33,548 bases of DNA from Deltaproteobacteria bacterium (GCA_027031565.1 JALVPX010000159.1:1-33548); one strand, 5' to 3'; shown: positions 22,346 to 31,349, counted from the stretch's first letter. The notes: generated by a model not told the origin, from the sequence alone. Numbers and translations are program-made.

Positions 22346-24148
22346 ATGCGTAAGATTATGCGGCATAATTGGATCTTTCTATCCATGATTGTCATGGCGC
22401 TCAGCGCGCTCATTGTCATGGGTTCAATGTGTAAGGGCTGGGCCTCGGACAAATTTTCAGCCAAGGAGGCGCATTCCACAGATCCAGGTGATGCGGAAAA
22501 GATCTATTTGAGCGGGCGTATCTTGGACAGCCACAAAGAGCCTGTTCCTGATGCCAAACTTCAGATCTTGATCGATGGTAAACCGCGCCATATAAAATTG
22601 AGCGAACATGATCATGGAAGTTCCGACGATTTCGAATCTGCATCCGACGGCAGCTACCAGATAGTGCTTGAGCTGCCAAAAGGCGCCTTTGAGGCCAGCA
22701 AAGTGGAACTTTCTGTGTTCAAACCTAGTTTCAAGCCATACAAGCTTTCCATTGATCCGGCACAGCTGGCGAAAAAGGGACATGAATTTTATGGAAACTA
22801 CGATGTCATTTTGCCAAGATCAGTTGGTCCAGCCTTTTGGATAGCCACTGTCATATTTCTTTTGGCCTACGTTCTTATTTCTTTTGAGTTGCTGCACCGC
22901 ACAATTGCAGCAATGCTCGGGGCCTCACTTATATTGGTGATCAGCTATACCCTGGGGACTTTCAATCCAGAGTTTCATATCATGTCTTATGAACAGGCAG
23001 TAAAGGCCATCGACATGAACGTGATCTTTTTGCTCATGGGAATGATGGTGATCGTGGGCATCCTGAAACATACCGGGGTTTTCCAGTGGTGTGCATACAA
23101 GTCCTACAAATTGGCCAAGGGCAATGTAATGATGTTGAGCCTGATCCTCATGACCTTCACGGCAGTATCCTCAGCCTTTCTGGACAATGTCACCACGATG
23201 TTGTTGCTGACCCCTGTTACTATTGAGATTGCTTTATCCCTTTCCATTAATCCACTGGCTTTACTCATTCCAGAGGTGCTGGCATCTAATATAGGCGGTA
23301 CTGCAACACTGATAGGTGATCCTCCCAATATCATGATAGGATCCTATGCAGGTCTTACATTTGTTGAATTCGTGAAAAACTTGGCACCTATATGTGTGCT
23401 TTCCATGGCCGTGGTTTTTGTCATGACCAAACTTATTTATGGCAAAGAATATCAAGCAGCCAAGGTTGAGGACATTGAAGGTTTTATTGCAAAGCTCAGG
23501 GAAGAATACAAAATTACTGACAGCACTCTGCTCACCTTCGGTATGATAATCATGGCCATCGTGATTGGCATGTTCCTGGCACATGGAGTGCTTCACATGG
23601 AGGTAAGCATTGCAGCCCTTTTTGGAGGGGCGGTGCTCTTTACTTACGGCCTCTTAACAAAAAAGATAGATCTGCTGGAACTTATCGAAAAGGATATAGA
23701 GTGGCCCACGCTTCTATTTTTCATTTTCTTGTTTATCCTGGTAGGCGCAGTTGAGGAAGCAGGGCTTTTGGCCATCGTGGCCGACTGGGTCCTTGGTGTA
23801 TCGAAAGGCAGTCTTGTCGCCTCCATTTGTTTGATCTTGTGGGTTTCAGCCTTCATGAGCGCCTTTGTGGACAATATTCCGTTTACGGCAACCATGCTGC
23901 CCATTGTGGCATACCTCACCAGGGTAATCCCCGGAGCAGAAAGCGGCGTCTTGTGGTGGGCCCTTGCCTTTGGCGCATGTTTTGGAGGCAATGGAACCAT
24001 TATCGGCGCCAGTGCCAATGTGGTAACCGTTGGCATTGCAGAGGCCGCCGGCTACCCAATGAAATTTTTCGGTTTTATGAAAGTTGGAATGGTTTGTATG
24101 ATATTGACCGTGGCCCTAGCAAATGTGTGGCTGCTGCTTTTCTATTAA
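22346..24148 (+). CDS. IT-superfamily permease (ArsB/NhaD/SLC13-like) with an N-terminal extracytoplasmic domain
   Basis: A 600-residue membrane protein. Residues 9-34 form a signal or first membrane segment. Residues about 52-155 (IYLSGRILDSHKEPVPDAKLQILIDGK, then DGSYQIVLELPKG) look like a carboxypeptidase-regulatory-like or prealbumin-type beta sandwich, which would face the periplasm. From residue 162 there are about ten to eleven membrane helices with two inverted signature repeats: SAFLDNVTTMLLLTPV and SAFVDNIPFTATMLP; IGGTATLIGDPPNIMIG and GGNGTIIGASANVVTVG. These define the ion-transporter superfamily that includes ArsB and NhaD; the substrate cannot be read. ATG 22346 has AGGAGG nine bases upstream; a longer start at 22253 is rejected. 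The UspA gene follows 15 bp downstream and may regulate it. Confidence 0.88.
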   Translation: MRKIMRHNWIFLSMIVMALSALIVMGSMCKGWASDKFSAKEAHSTDPGDAEKIYLSGRILDSHKEPVPDAKLQILIDGKPRHIKLSEHDHGSSDDFESASDGSYQIVLELPKGAFEASKVELSVFKPSFKPYKLSIDPAQLAKKGHEFYGNYDVILPRSVGPAFWIATVIFLLAYVLISFELLHRTIAAMLGASLILVISYTLGTFNPEFHIMSYEQAVKAIDMNVIFLLMGMMVIVGILKHTGVFQWCAYKSYKLAKGNVMMLSLILMTFTAVSSAFLDNVTTMLLLTPVTIEIALSLSINPLALLIPEVLASNIGGTATLIGDPPNIMIGSYAGLTFVEFVKNLAPICVLSMAVVFVMTKLIYGKEYQAAKVEDIEGFIAKLREEYKITDSTLLTFGMIIMAIVIGMFLAHGVLHMEVSIAALFGGAVLFTYGLLTKKIDLLELIEKDIEWPTLLFFIFLFILVGAVEEAGLLAIVADWVLGVSKGSLVASICLILWVSAFMSAFVDNIPFTATMLPIVAYLTRVIPGAESGVLWWALAFGACFGGNGTIIGASANVVTVGIAEAAGYPMKFFGFMKVGMVCMILTVALANVWLLLFY

Positions 24149-24163
24149 AAGGAGGTAGGTGAG

Positions 24164-25129
24164 ATGAGTGAAATAAGTTTTCAGCCATTAACCAAGATCT
24201 TGGTTCCCATAGATGGTAGCGAGCCCAGCAAAAGAGCAGTGGTCTTTGCAGGGTGCATGAGTCAGATTGTAGACAGGGTGAAAATGATAACTCTGCTCCA
24301 TGTACTGGCAGGAGGATATTTGGCAAGACATATGTCCAATATCGATGTCAGGGCAGGGCACTTGATAAAGAGTGACATGTTTTTCAAGCTCAAGGAACAC
24401 CATATTGCCAAAGAAGTGGTGCCTATTATGGACGAGGCCGAAAAAATATTGGAAGGGTTTGATATCAAGGCTACGGTCAATCGCGACGTAGTAGAGGGTG
24501 TGCCGGTGGATGCCATTTCCGAAGTGGCTGAAAAGGGTAACTACTCCACGATCGTGATGGGAAGAAGGGGATTGTCGCCAGTTCAAGAGGTCCTGGTTGG
24601 CAGCGTTACTTCAGGGCTTCTTCATAAGGCCATTCATCCTACTGTTTACGTGGTTGGTCACAAGGTGCTTGAACCAGAACAAAAATGCCCTATTCCGCGC
24701 ATTTTGATACCAGTTGATGGCTCTCCAGGCTCCCTGGGCGCCTTGAAGGAAATGGCGGCATTTAGCTCTAAGGCAAATGGATGTGTTGAAAAGGTGATCT
24801 TGCTTCGGGTCGTGGACATAGCCAAATATGAAAAGGCATTGAAAGAGGGCAAGGCGCTTGAAGACGAGGCTGTGGAGATCTTGAAAGATTGTAAAAATCG
24901 CCTGTTAAACAGTGGAATTAGGGAAGACAAAATTGAAATGATAGCCCGTTACGGCAGGCCTGCTGAAACTATATTGGACGTAGCAGCAGAAAATGATGTA
25001 AACATCATCATTATTGGAAGAAAAGGCCGTTCTGCTGTAAAGGAAATAGTAATGGGCAGTGTAAGCAGTCAGGTGCTTCACAAGGCCGTAGAGCCTACGG
25101 TTGCTATCGTGTGCGCCTCCACTAGCTGA
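24164..25129 (+). CDS. Tandem universal stress protein
   Basis: A 321-residue protein made of two UspA domains. Domain 1 (about 8-165) starts ILVPIDGSEPSKRAV and ends VMGRRGLSPVQEVLVGSVTSGLLHKAIHPTVYVV. Domain 2 (about 178-319) starts RILIPVDGSPGSLGAL and ends IIIGRKGRSAVKEIVMGSVSSQVLHKAVEPTVAIV. Both keep the G-2x-G-9x-G(S) motif used to bind ATP. AAAGGAGG precedes ATG 24164. It follows the permease with 15 bp between them, so the two form a small operon; UspA proteins paired with transporters often tune transport to the energy state, but that role is inferred here. Confidence 0.93.
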   Translation: MSEISFQPLTKILVPIDGSEPSKRAVVFAGCMSQIVDRVKMITLLHVLAGGYLARHMSNIDVRAGHLIKSDMFFKLKEHHIAKEVVPIMDEAEKILEGFDIKATVNRDVVEGVPVDAISEVAEKGNYSTIVMGRRGLSPVQEVLVGSVTSGLLHKAIHPTVYVVGHKVLEPEQKCPIPRILIPVDGSPGSLGALKEMAAFSSKANGCVEKVILLRVVDIAKYEKALKEGKALEDEAVEILKDCKNRLLNSGIREDKIEMIARYGRPAETILDVAAENDVNIIIIGRKGRSAVKEIVMGSVSSQVLHKAVEPTVAIVCASTS

Positions 25130-25149
25130 AAATAAATCAATCAAAACCG

Positions 25150-25183
25150 GCTGCCCCCAAGTCTTACATCTTGCGGGCAGCCT
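25150..25183 (+). terminator. Stem-loop after the permease-UspA operon
   Basis: GGCTGCCCCCAAG and CTTGCGGGCAGCC form a 13-bp stem with one C:C mismatch and an eight-base loop, starting about 20 bp past the UspA stop codon. There is no T run directly after it, so it is a probable, not proven, terminator; it may instead stabilise the 3' end of the mRNA. Confidence 0.5.
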
Positions 25184-25240
25184 GTTGCCTTAAGAACCCT
25201 CTGTTTTTTTATTTCTCTCCTGGGTATTTGGAACCATCTT

Positions 25241-25292
25241 TCAATGTGGTATTTTTGAATAGGCGTATAAGCAGCAAAAAAAACCACATTGA
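25241..25292. promoter_or_regulatory. Long inverted repeat upstream of the GH57 gene
   Basis: TCAATGTGGT (25241-25250) and ACCACATTGA (25283-25292) are perfect complements. They are followed inward by TTTTTG/CAAAAA, giving 16 pairs in two blocks around a 17-base loop. The structure ends 18 bases before ATG 25311. It could be an operator for a dimeric regulator or an mRNA leader hairpin. It overlaps no gene. Confidence 0.45.
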
Positions 25293-25310
25293 CGAGGTCT
25301 TGATCCAGCC

Positions 25311-28300
25311 ATGACACAAATCAATCTTGCCACCCCCTTTTTCCAGCCAAGCTTTGAATGTAACCGTGTTGCAACAGATGATATCAGTGCCGAGGTATCT
25401 GGGTGCCTGCTGATAGTGTCTTGGAACGATGCAATAAGCGGCAGGTACAACCCTGCCGAAGAGGATTTGTACCTCCAGGTGTTCAGGCAAGACCTTGTTC
25501 TGGAAAAAAAAGTCAGCCATCTCTCTTCTACAGAGGAATATATGGAACAGGGCGGCAGCCTCACCATAAAGTTAGTCAAGAAAAGCCGCTTCAGGTTCAA
25601 TGTCTCATCGCCTTTTCATTACACTCCAAAGATAATTTTTGTTTCTGAAAACGAGGGCCGGCACCATCTTGTCTGGGAGGATATAGACTGGCACAGCCTG
25701 CGAAAAGAGATCGAAATAGGCACAGGCCTGGACTGGGACAAGGACATAGAATTGGTCCTTCACATCGTGCGTGCAAGAATAGAAGGCGATTTGCCCCAGG
25801 ATGAGTGGCAGCCCGTAGGCCTTTCAAATAACGCGTTGCTGCTGGGTGTGTTGGACAAAGTGGAACTGCTGATACAAGAGAGGGGCGCTGCAGGCTTTGA
25901 GGGCCGGCGCATCTTGAAAAGGGTCTTTGAGCTCACCTTTCAGCATCCATCGTTTTTGGAGAGTTTGGATGAGCTGCAGATTGAGGCATCCCCTCTTGGT
26001 CCATACCTGGAACTGAAAAGGGAGATCTGGGAAGAGGACTCGGTTCAAATCAGGGCCTGGTGGAGGCTTTTTGATGAACATTGGGGCCTTATCGAGGATC
26101 AGGTTTTAAGGCCTGAAGGCCTGGAATGGGCGGACGTGGATGTTTGTGTGCGGCTCTTCCGCATGGGCGTGGACGGTTGGGAGCCTTTCAGGGAAGAGGA
26201 ACACAACAAGGTTTTGACAGCAAACGACTTTCTGTTCACCTCTATCCCGGCTTATTCCACATTCAAGGCAGCCCTGGTCCTGCACGACAAAACAAAGGGC
26301 GAAGACCTTGAAATTCCGGTTCTTGTTTCTGCCCCCCTGTCAATACCAGACAGGCCCGACAAGATTGTGTTGATGCCGATAGACGAAAGGAGGGTATTTG
26401 CCTACTGGCACCTGGACCAGGCACGTTTATCAAAAAAGATAGAAGAGTTTAGCAGCGGCAATCCCTCCAGGGCGAAGACCTATCTCAGGGTGTTTCACGA
26501 CTGGGCAGGCGCCTTGCACCATCACATTGACAAGGATGCCGAGGTGTGCCTGGAATATACGGACAACTTTTATTTGAACGTTGAGCCAGACAAGATTTAC
26601 AGGGTTCAGCTTGCTGCTGTGCTGGATGACGGAAAGGTCGAACCCCTGACCGATTTTTCAAATCCTGTACAGACAGCAAGGGTGCAGCCGGGCACCAATC
26701 CTGTGGTCTTCCGGGAGGTGAACCAAGCCTTTGAGCATCCCAGCCACAGGAGGCTCGACGCACCTATGGATACGGCGGATCACTCCATAGGGCTACTGAC
26801 CATTCATCTCCATGCCCATCTGCCCTTTATCCGCAGGCGTGTAGTCTACGGCACAACCGGCATTTGGCAGCCGATCGGTTTCCCAGAGGAATGGTATCAT
26901 GAGGCCGTCCGGGAGACCTATGTGCCTCTTCTCCTGGTGTTCGAGAGGTTAAGGGATGAGGGCGTTGATTTCAGGCTTTCAATGGATATTTCACCTACCC
27001 TGACCAACATGATGCGGTGCCCGTTATTGCAGGAAGAATTTTTGAAATACATGGAGGCAAATATCAGCATAGCCCTTGCGGAAGTGGAACGTACACGGAG
27101 AGAGGCACCCCATTATCATCAGACAGCCTGGATGCATTTAAACCGTTTCAGGGAAGTCAGGGATTATTTCCTGAAATGCGGTAGGGATTTGACCAAGCCT
27201 TTCAGGGAACTTCAGGAACAGGGATATTTGGAGATTTGTACATGCGGGGCTACCCATGCATTTTTGCCCTTTTTCATGTCGACACCAGAGGGCGTCAGGG
27301 CACAAATCACGACAGCCGTTGAGGATTACAAAAAGACCTTTGGGCGCGAGCCAATAGGAATATGGCTCCCGGAATGCGCCTATGTTCCAGGCATTGAAGA
27401 GTTTGTGCAGGAGGCCGGGCTGAGATATTTCTTTACAGAGACCCACGCGGTGCTGCTGGCGGATGCCCCTGCCGCATTTGGCACCCATGCCCCGGTTTAT
27501 CTCAAGGGAAGCGATGTGGCCGCCTTTGCCAGGGACCCTGAAACAGGCAAGCAGGTTTGGAGCGGGGAGGAAGGCTATCCTGGTGATCCTGATTACCTTG
27601 AGTTTCATATAAAAGGAGGCCCCTTAAAATATAACCGGATTACCAGCCGGGGCAGTGATTACAAGGAGCCATATGTGAGGGAATGGGCACTTGAAAAGGC
27701 TGCCCGCCATGCCCAACATTTCATGGAGTCACGCAATTTCCGCTTCGAGCATATCAAAAACTGGTTCTGGAAAAAGCCGCTCGTTGTTGCCATGTATGAT
27801 GCGGAATTGTTTGGCCACCACTGGTATGAAGGGCCTGATTTCCTCTATTTTCTCTTCAAAAAGCTGTATTACAATCAAAACCAGACAGAACTGATCACCC
27901 CAGGTGCCTACCTGGCCCGCTATCCAAGGAATCAAGAGGTCTTTCTCAATCCTTCTTCATGGGGAGACAAGGGAACCTTTGACAAGTGGATGTATGGTTC
28001 TGTTTCATGGATGTACCGCCATGCCCATGAGGCCCTGGAGGAGATGACGGCCATGTTGAGCGATTTTCACCAGAACCGCAGGGAAGATGAAGTGGCTGCT
28101 AGGATCGTAAAACAGGCAAAGCGGGAGGTGCTGCAATCCATGAACAGCGATATTCCCTTTGTGATTTCAAACGGACATTTTGTGGACCGAATGAAGGAAT
28201 TCTTCTTTGATGATCTGGAAAGGTTTTGGAAGCTTGCAAGCCTTTATTGGAACGTTGATATGGATCAGGCCCTGCGTGCCTGCCTGTTGAGGCGTCTTGA

Positions 28301-28337
28301 AATGGAAAACCCGATCTTCCAGGAAATGCATTTGTAG
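25311..28337 (+). CDS. Long GH57 family protein (DUF1957 type) with DUF4912-like N-terminal extension
   Basis: A 1008-residue cytoplasmic protein with no signal sequence. The GH57 catalytic part (about 492-930) starts IGLLTIHLHAHLPFIRRR. Its two catalytic residues are in place: the nucleophile Glu688 in IWLPECAYVPG and the acid/base Asp830 in MYDAELFGHHWYEGP. The C-terminal region to 1008 is the helical domain typical of GH57 1,4-alpha-glucan branching enzymes, so glycogen branching is the most likely role; amylase activity is the alternative. Residues about 346-465 (PDKIVLMPIDERRVFAYWHLDQARL) resemble DUF4912, and residues 1-340 are of no family I recognise. The extension doubles the usual length (about 530). 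GAGG lies 13 bases before ATG 25311, so the start is moderately supported. Confidence 0.88.
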   Translation: MTQINLATPFFQPSFECNRVATDDISAEVSGCLLIVSWNDAISGRYNPAEEDLYLQVFRQDLVLEKKVSHLSSTEEYMEQGGSLTIKLVKKSRFRFNVSSPFHYTPKIIFVSENEGRHHLVWEDIDWHSLRKEIEIGTGLDWDKDIELVLHIVRARIEGDLPQDEWQPVGLSNNALLLGVLDKVELLIQERGAAGFEGRRILKRVFELTFQHPSFLESLDELQIEASPLGPYLELKREIWEEDSVQIRAWWRLFDEHWGLIEDQVLRPEGLEWADVDVCVRLFRMGVDGWEPFREEEHNKVLTANDFLFTSIPAYSTFKAALVLHDKTKGEDLEIPVLVSAPLSIPDRPDKIVLMPIDERRVFAYWHLDQARLSKKIEEFSSGNPSRAKTYLRVFHDWAGALHHHIDKDAEVCLEYTDNFYLNVEPDKIYRVQLAAVLDDGKVEPLTDFSNPVQTARVQPGTNPVVFREVNQAFEHPSHRRLDAPMDTADHSIGLLTIHLHAHLPFIRRRVVYGTTGIWQPIGFPEEWYHEAVRETYVPLLLVFERLRDEGVDFRLSMDISPTLTNMMRCPLLQEEFLKYMEANISIALAEVERTRREAPHYHQTAWMHLNRFREVRDYFLKCGRDLTKPFRELQEQGYLEICTCGATHAFLPFFMSTPEGVRAQITTAVEDYKKTFGREPIGIWLPECAYVPGIEEFVQEAGLRYFFTETHAVLLADAPAAFGTHAPVYLKGSDVAAFARDPETGKQVWSGEEGYPGDPDYLEFHIKGGPLKYNRITSRGSDYKEPYVREWALEKAARHAQHFMESRNFRFEHIKNWFWKKPLVVAMYDAELFGHHWYEGPDFLYFLFKKLYYNQNQTELITPGAYLARYPRNQEVFLNPSSWGDKGTFDKWMYGSVSWMYRHAHEALEEMTAMLSDFHQNRREDEVAARIVKQAKREVLQSMNSDIPFVISNGHFVDRMKEFFFDDLERFWKLASLYWNVDMDQALRACLLRRLEMENPIFQEMHL

Positions 28338-28353
28338 ATTGGCAGCCCAGGAA

Positions 28354-28695
28354 TTACTCATCCTGCCCGATTAAATCGAGCCATTTTTCCACCAGCTCCT
28401 TGAATTCTCCATGCTGCAAGGCAATTTTCTGGCCCTGCCCTTCGTAGAGCGGTTCGATGACCACCTGGTCATGATTCATGGTGACCGCATAGGCATTTCC
28501 TACGAATTCAGTGGCTATTGGGCCGGTTTCGGCCTGGTCGAGCAGACGCAGGAGCTCTCTTGCCATGGCACTGTCGGCCTGTATGTCCGTCTGCAGAAAC
28601 ATGGCCGCGCTTTTCATGTCTCCATTAGCCTCTACCCTAGGCATGCCTTTTTCATCTATAAAAAATCTTGGTTTTTTTCTTTTTCCTTTTGGCAT
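28354..28695 (-). CDS. Small acidic protein overlapping the EndoU gene (possible immunity protein)
   Basis: A 113-residue protein with a lysine-rich start and a conserved-looking core: SAMARELLRLLDQAETGPIATEFVGNAYAVTMNHDQVVIEPLYEG, then LQHGEFKELVEKWLDLI. By eye it resembles the UPF0231/YacL layout (helix, beta hairpin, terminal helix), but I hold that weakly. ATG 28695 has AAGGAT nearby. It overlaps the 3' end of the EndoU gene by 44 bp in another frame, as toxin and immunity genes often do. It lacks a signal sequence, so it would act in the cytoplasm. An immunity role is an inference from position only. Confidence 0.6.
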   Translation of the reverse strand: MPKGKRKKPRFFIDEKGMPRVEANGDMKSAAMFLQTDIQADSAMARELLRLLDQAETGPIATEFVGNAYAVTMNHDQVVIEPLYEGQGQKIALQHGEFKELVEKWLDLIGQDE

Positions 28696-29194
28696 TGTTA
28701 CGATCCTTGATATAGACAGGAAAGGCTGTATTAATATTCCCCCTCTTGTTGAGATAACCTTGGATGACAAATCCACTGCCAGACGGGCCTATCCACGGCT
28801 GTTTCCGCGGATGTTCCCTGTGCTTGTAGGCGTGGAGTATGGCCTTTATCACTTCTTTGCGGCTCATCTTGTCAGGGAAAAAGGAGGAGAATTTCTGTTT
28901 CCATCTACGAGTCCTCTTGTCCCATATTTCCACCCGGGCAGTATAGACCCCAGCCCTGTTGGGTGGAGAGACTATTTTCACCATCCTTGCTGTCTCAGGG
29001 TCACGCCCCCCTGGCCTTGAGTGAAACCCCACAGGCCTTCCTTTTCTGTTGATCTCGCCCTTGAAAATATGGGTCAAATTGATTTGGGGCCTTGTGCGGC
29101 TCCACTCAGATCTTGCACATATAGAGACAGGCAGCAAAAGGATGCCGAGGGCCAGAAGGCATGCTGGCAGCAGCCACTTGTTTCTGAAATTCAT
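28652..29194 (-). CDS. Secreted EndoU-like ribonuclease
   Basis: A 180-residue protein with a signal peptide (hydrophobic 8-25, then ICARS). The mature part has the pattern I know from bacterial EndoU domains: LTHIFKGE, GRPVGFHS, YTARVEIW, KQKFSSFFPDKMSRKEVIKAILHAYKHR, WIGPSGSGFVIQGYLNKRGNINTAFPVY. His42, His58 and Lys101 fit the His-His-Lys catalytic set with EndoU-like spacing (16 and 43 residues). EndoU toxins at the ends of CdiA and other large proteins cleave RNA such as tRNA. Here the domain stands alone with its own signal sequence, which is unusual. GGAG precedes ATG 29194. The downstream gene overlaps it and may be its immunity partner. RNase activity is an inference. Confidence 0.78.
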   Translation of the reverse strand: MNFRNKWLLPACLLALGILLLPVSICARSEWSRTRPQINLTHIFKGEINRKGRPVGFHSRPGGRDPETARMVKIVSPPNRAGVYTARVEIWDKRTRRWKQKFSSFFPDKMSRKEVIKAILHAYKHREHPRKQPWIGPSGSGFVIQGYLNKRGNINTAFPVYIKDRNNAKRKKKKTKIFYR

Positions 29195-29261
29195 GGTTCC
29201 AACTCCATCCCGATGCAACAATTGATGGCATCAATATATCAAACGGGATTTATGCTGTCTA

Positions 29262-29957
29262 TCAGCCAAACAGATCCCACGGTGGATGCAGCGGAGGTCC
29301 AGACTCGAATGTCATGCAGTTTTTCCTGGTGGGATGGAGCAAGGTGAGCTTGAATGCGTGCAGGGCAATGGAACGGTCAGGCAAGGGTTCAGGCGCTCCG
29401 TACTTCAAGTCACCGGCAATCGGGTTGCCGATATGAGCGCATTGTGCCCGCAACTGATGCGGCCGTCCGGTTACAGGTTCCAGTTCGACCAGGCTCAATT
29501 TGCCGTTGGTTTTTAAAAGTTTCAGAATTGTCTTTGCCTTTTTCGCCTTTGGGCTGCCGCCTTGATTTGCCGGATGAATTTTTACCAAATTTTTTCGCCT
29601 GTCCTTGGATATCCAGTGAACAAGTTCGGTTTCAGAAGGAGGCGTTCCATGGACCACTGCCAAATATTTTTTTCCCATTCTTTTCTTCCGTAGCTGTTTT
29701 GAGAGCCTGGAAGCAGCTTTGGAGGTCAAGGCAAAACAGACCACGCCTGACACAGGGCGGTCGAGTCTGTGTACCACACCCAAAAAGACATTGCCTGGCT
29801 TATTGCGGCTGATCTTCAAGTAGTCTTTTCCCCAATCGAGGAGAGAAAAGTCCCTTGAGCTGTCTGGTACGACCGGCATGCATGCAGGTTTGGACATGAT
29901 CAATAGGTGATTGTCCTCATATAGAATGTGTACGTCTTGCCTGGTTTGGGGTATCAT
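29262..29957 (-). CDS. RluA-family pseudouridine synthase
   Basis: A 231-residue enzyme that isomerises uridine in rRNA or tRNA. The catalytic aspartate is Asp66 in VVHRLDRPVSG; ILYEDNHLLIMSKPACMPVVPD at the start and VELEPVTGRPHQLRAQCAHIGNPIAGDLKYGA near the end are the other family signatures. There is no S4 RNA-binding domain before the catalytic part, so it is a short RluA-type member and its target site cannot be told. ATG 29957 is preferred to GTG codons two residues upstream; neither has a visible ribosome binding site. It is divergent from the DUF1343 gene. Confidence 0.92.
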   Translation of the reverse strand: MIPQTRQDVHILYEDNHLLIMSKPACMPVVPDSSRDFSLLDWGKDYLKISRNKPGNVFLGVVHRLDRPVSGVVCFALTSKAASRLSKQLRKKRMGKKYLAVVHGTPPSETELVHWISKDRRKNLVKIHPANQGGSPKAKKAKTILKLLKTNGKLSLVELEPVTGRPHQLRAQCAHIGNPIAGDLKYGAPEPLPDRSIALHAFKLTLLHPTRKNCMTFESGPPLHPPWDLFG

Positions 29958-29986
29958 CACCACAAATATAAGAAGGTTGACTGGTT

Positions 29987-31168
29987 ATGCAAAAGAAAAG
30001 GGTCAAAACCGGGCTGGAGCGCATCCTGGCAGAGAAGCCTGCCTGGATTCAGGGCAAACGGTTAGGCCTCTTGTGCCACCAGGCCTCCATAGACAGCAAT
30101 TACCGTCACGCCAAGGATCTTATGAGCGAGGCCTTCCCAGGTGCATTGAAGTGTTTGTTCAGCCCCCAGCACGGGCTTGATGCAGAAAAGCAGGATAATA
30201 TGATCGAGTCTGCTGACGGCTGGGATTCCAGGTTGTCCATTCCCATATTCAGCCTTTATGGCGAGGTTCGCAAACCAAGGCCGGACCACCTGTCTCAAAT
30301 AGACATGTTCGTTGTTGATCTGCAGGATGTGGGCTGCCGTGTCTATACCTACATTTGGACAATGCTTCTGGCCATGAGGGAGTGCGCAGAGGCAGGGGTG
30401 GAAGTATGTGTTTTGGACAGGCCTAATCCAATAGGCGGGCTGAAAGTGGAAGGCAACCTGCTAGATCCAGGCCTTTTTTCCTTCGTGGGGCTTGCCCCCA
30501 TACCGATGCGCCACGGTATGACCATGGGTGAACTTGCGCTGATGCTGGCACGGCTTGAGAAACTGGATATTGAACTGCACGTGGTGGAAATGGAGGGATG
30601 GAGCCGTGGAATCTGCTTTCCGGAAACAGGGCTGCCCTGGGTATGGCCATCTCCCAACATGCCCGCCTTTGAAACAGCGCTGGTATATCCCGGACAGGTA
30701 GTGCTTGAAACCACCAACATTTCCGAAGGCCGCGGTACCACCCGGCCCTTCGAGATATTCGGGGCACCATATTTGGAGCAAGGAAAAATCATCAGTCACA
30801 TGGATAATTTTGGTTTACCAGGCTTTTTGCTCAGAAAGCAGAACTTTGAGCCAACGTTTCATAAATGGCAAGGGGAGGTGTGCAGAGGCTTTCAGATTCA
30901 TGTAACAGACAAAGACAATTATAAGCCCTTTTTGACCACGTTAGCCTTGTTGTCAATTATAAGAAAAGAATTTCATGACGATTTTGAATGGAAGGCTCCT
31001 CCCTATGAATATGAGTATGAAAAATTACCAGCTGATTTGGTTATAGGAGATCCTAAGGTTAGGCAAGCAGTGGAAGAGGGTGTGCCTCCCATGGAAATGG
31101 AGCTTCTTTGGGCAGAAGAAGTTAAGGAATTTGAAGAGCAGAGAAGAAAGTTTTTATTATACTCTTAA
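29987..31168 (+). CDS. DUF1343 / NamZ-like exo-N-acetylmuramidase
   Basis: A 393-residue protein. Family features: KRLGLLCHQASID, CLFSPQHGLDAEKQDN, DMFVVDLQDVGCRVYTYIWTMLLAM, CVLDRPNPIGG, PMRHGMTMGELA, WPSPNMPAFETALVYPG, and ETTNISEGRGTTRPFEIFGAP. These match DUF1343, whose Bacillus member NamZ removes N-acetylmuramic acid from the end of peptidoglycan fragments (GH171). There is no signal peptide here, so it would act inside the cell in wall recycling. It is followed by a gene-poor stretch holding a structured element. The start at 29987 (ATG) lies 29 bp from the divergent pseudouridine synthase start; no strong ribosome binding site is seen. Confidence 0.9.
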   Translation: MQKKRVKTGLERILAEKPAWIQGKRLGLLCHQASIDSNYRHAKDLMSEAFPGALKCLFSPQHGLDAEKQDNMIESADGWDSRLSIPIFSLYGEVRKPRPDHLSQIDMFVVDLQDVGCRVYTYIWTMLLAMRECAEAGVEVCVLDRPNPIGGLKVEGNLLDPGLFSFVGLAPIPMRHGMTMGELALMLARLEKLDIELHVVEMEGWSRGICFPETGLPWVWPSPNMPAFETALVYPGQVVLETTNISEGRGTTRPFEIFGAPYLEQGKIISHMDNFGLPGFLLRKQNFEPTFHKWQGEVCRGFQIHVTDKDNYKPFLTTLALLSIIRKEFHDDFEWKAPPYEYEYEKLPADLVIGDPKVRQAVEEGVPPMEMELLWAEEVKEFEEQRRKFLLYS

Positions 31169-31349
31169 GACCTGGAAAAAATTTTCTCCCCGTACTTCAA
31201 CAAGCGCCTGTCCAATCCCGAGATTCTGCGGCAGAGATGTGGTGTATTGTGAACGCCTACAAAGAAAACCCTCCTTTAAAAGCCATATAAAGGCATATTA
31301 AAAATACCAGGGTGATGTTTTAATATGGCTGGCCTGGAACGTTTAAGAG

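Noticed and set aside
23578..23594. TGGCAC-N6-TGCTT resembling a sigma-54 promoter
   Set aside because: It lies inside the permease coding sequence, with spacing off by one from the consensus and no downstream gene start.
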